From Thiobacillus sp. UBA3361 (GTDB lineage Bacteria > Pseudomonadota > Gammaproteobacteria > Burkholderiales > Thiobacillaceae), in NCBI GenBank assembly GCA_002360535.1, contig DEQR01000030.1:1-24783 (forward strand): a DNA stretch of 24,783 nt, in the 5' to 3' direction. The translations under genes and the position numbers were made by a program. The notes beneath the pieces are model-generated. The model had not been told where the DNA came from and ran no database searches. It saw only the letters and a list, made by a program, of their open reading frames with translations. This document shows, piece after piece, positions 24,559 to 24,783 of the stretch (the first letter of the stretch is position 1; every line of letters begins with the position of its first letter).

Positions 24559-24783
24559 TCATCCTACGGCGTCCCACACAATTCGCTTCCGCACCATCCG
24601 AAGATTGCTCAAGGCAAACAGGGTAACGAGTTGCGCGGTGTTCTTTGGCAGTCCCTTGTAGTGCGCCTTGGTGTGACCGAACTGCAGTTTGATCACACGG
24701 AATGGGTGTTACACCTTGGCCCGCACACTGGCCTTGAGATGCTCGATCCCATCGAGCAGTTAGGGACGCTCTGCACAGCCATG
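24559..24783 (-). pseudogene. Decayed C-terminal end of an IS5-family transposase
   Basis: Reading the - strand from the window edge, the frame encodes IEHLKASVRAKV, a stop, then HPFRVIKLQFGHTKAHYKG, LPKNTAQLVTLFALSNL and a terminal TGA at 24559-24561. This is the conserved C-terminus of IS5-type DDE transposases, where the glutamate of the catalytic triad lies in the usual AKVEHPF. Here that GAA codon reads TAA. A second in-frame stop lies 14 codons earlier. The copy is therefore inactive; the rest of the element lies beyond the window. Confidence 0.75.

Noticed and set aside
23941..24626. Small + strand open frames (153 and 85 aa) upstream of gene A
   Set aside because: No Shine-Dalgarno, no similarity, atypical composition, and overlap with the gene A start region and the IS remnant.

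Overview
The window looks like chromosome of a GC-rich proteobacterium, most probably a betaproteobacterium. I base this on protein similarity and gene order (carB-greA-DUF4149-yhbY-rlmE-ftsH-folP-glmM-pstSCAB-tpiA-secG-tRNA-Leu), not on a database search. I cannot name a genus.

Positions 1-13604 are conserved core genome, nearly all on the + strand. They hold the 3' end of carB, greA, a DUF4149 membrane protein, yhbY (the only - strand gene here), rlmE, then the ftsH-folP-glmM run, the phosphate ABC transporter pstSCAB, an unrecognised 80-aa protein, tpiA, secG and tRNA-Leu(GAG). The pst region has two PHO-box-like sites upstream of pstS, each with a -10-like hexamer exactly 10 nt downstream. 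A third PHO-box-like site lies after pstB, and a strong hairpin lies between pstS and pstC. No phoU follows pstB.

Positions 13605 to about 16000 are the left edge of an integrated element. A tyrosine recombinase lies just past the 3' end of tRNA-Leu and is preceded by five copies of an 8-bp motif arranged as inverted pairs. An AlpA-type regulator and the first ~90 codons of a zinc-finger primase follow. The primase is cut off at a junction with a fragment of an unrelated gene, the N-terminus of an NfeD-type membrane serine protease. That fragment is itself cut off after about 80 codons, so this stretch is decayed or rearranged.

Positions 16043-24018 hold four - strand genes with visibly lower GC than the core. 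In transcription order they are: (A) an exported 863-aa protein with a ricin-type lectin domain, five exactly spaced four-cysteine repeats and a hydrophobic C-terminus; (B) a 648-aa lipoprotein fusing TPR repeats, a tandem-repeat linker and a secretin domain; (C) an 815-aa protein made of three tectonin-type beta-propellers behind an N-terminal membrane segment; (D) a 179-aa exported protein with four cysteines. All four carry export signals and no cytoplasmic enzyme is present. They look like one outer-membrane or surface system, and they are the best candidate here for something undescribed. The last 225 bp carry a decayed IS5-family transposase C-terminus, so the cluster lies between mobile-element remnants.
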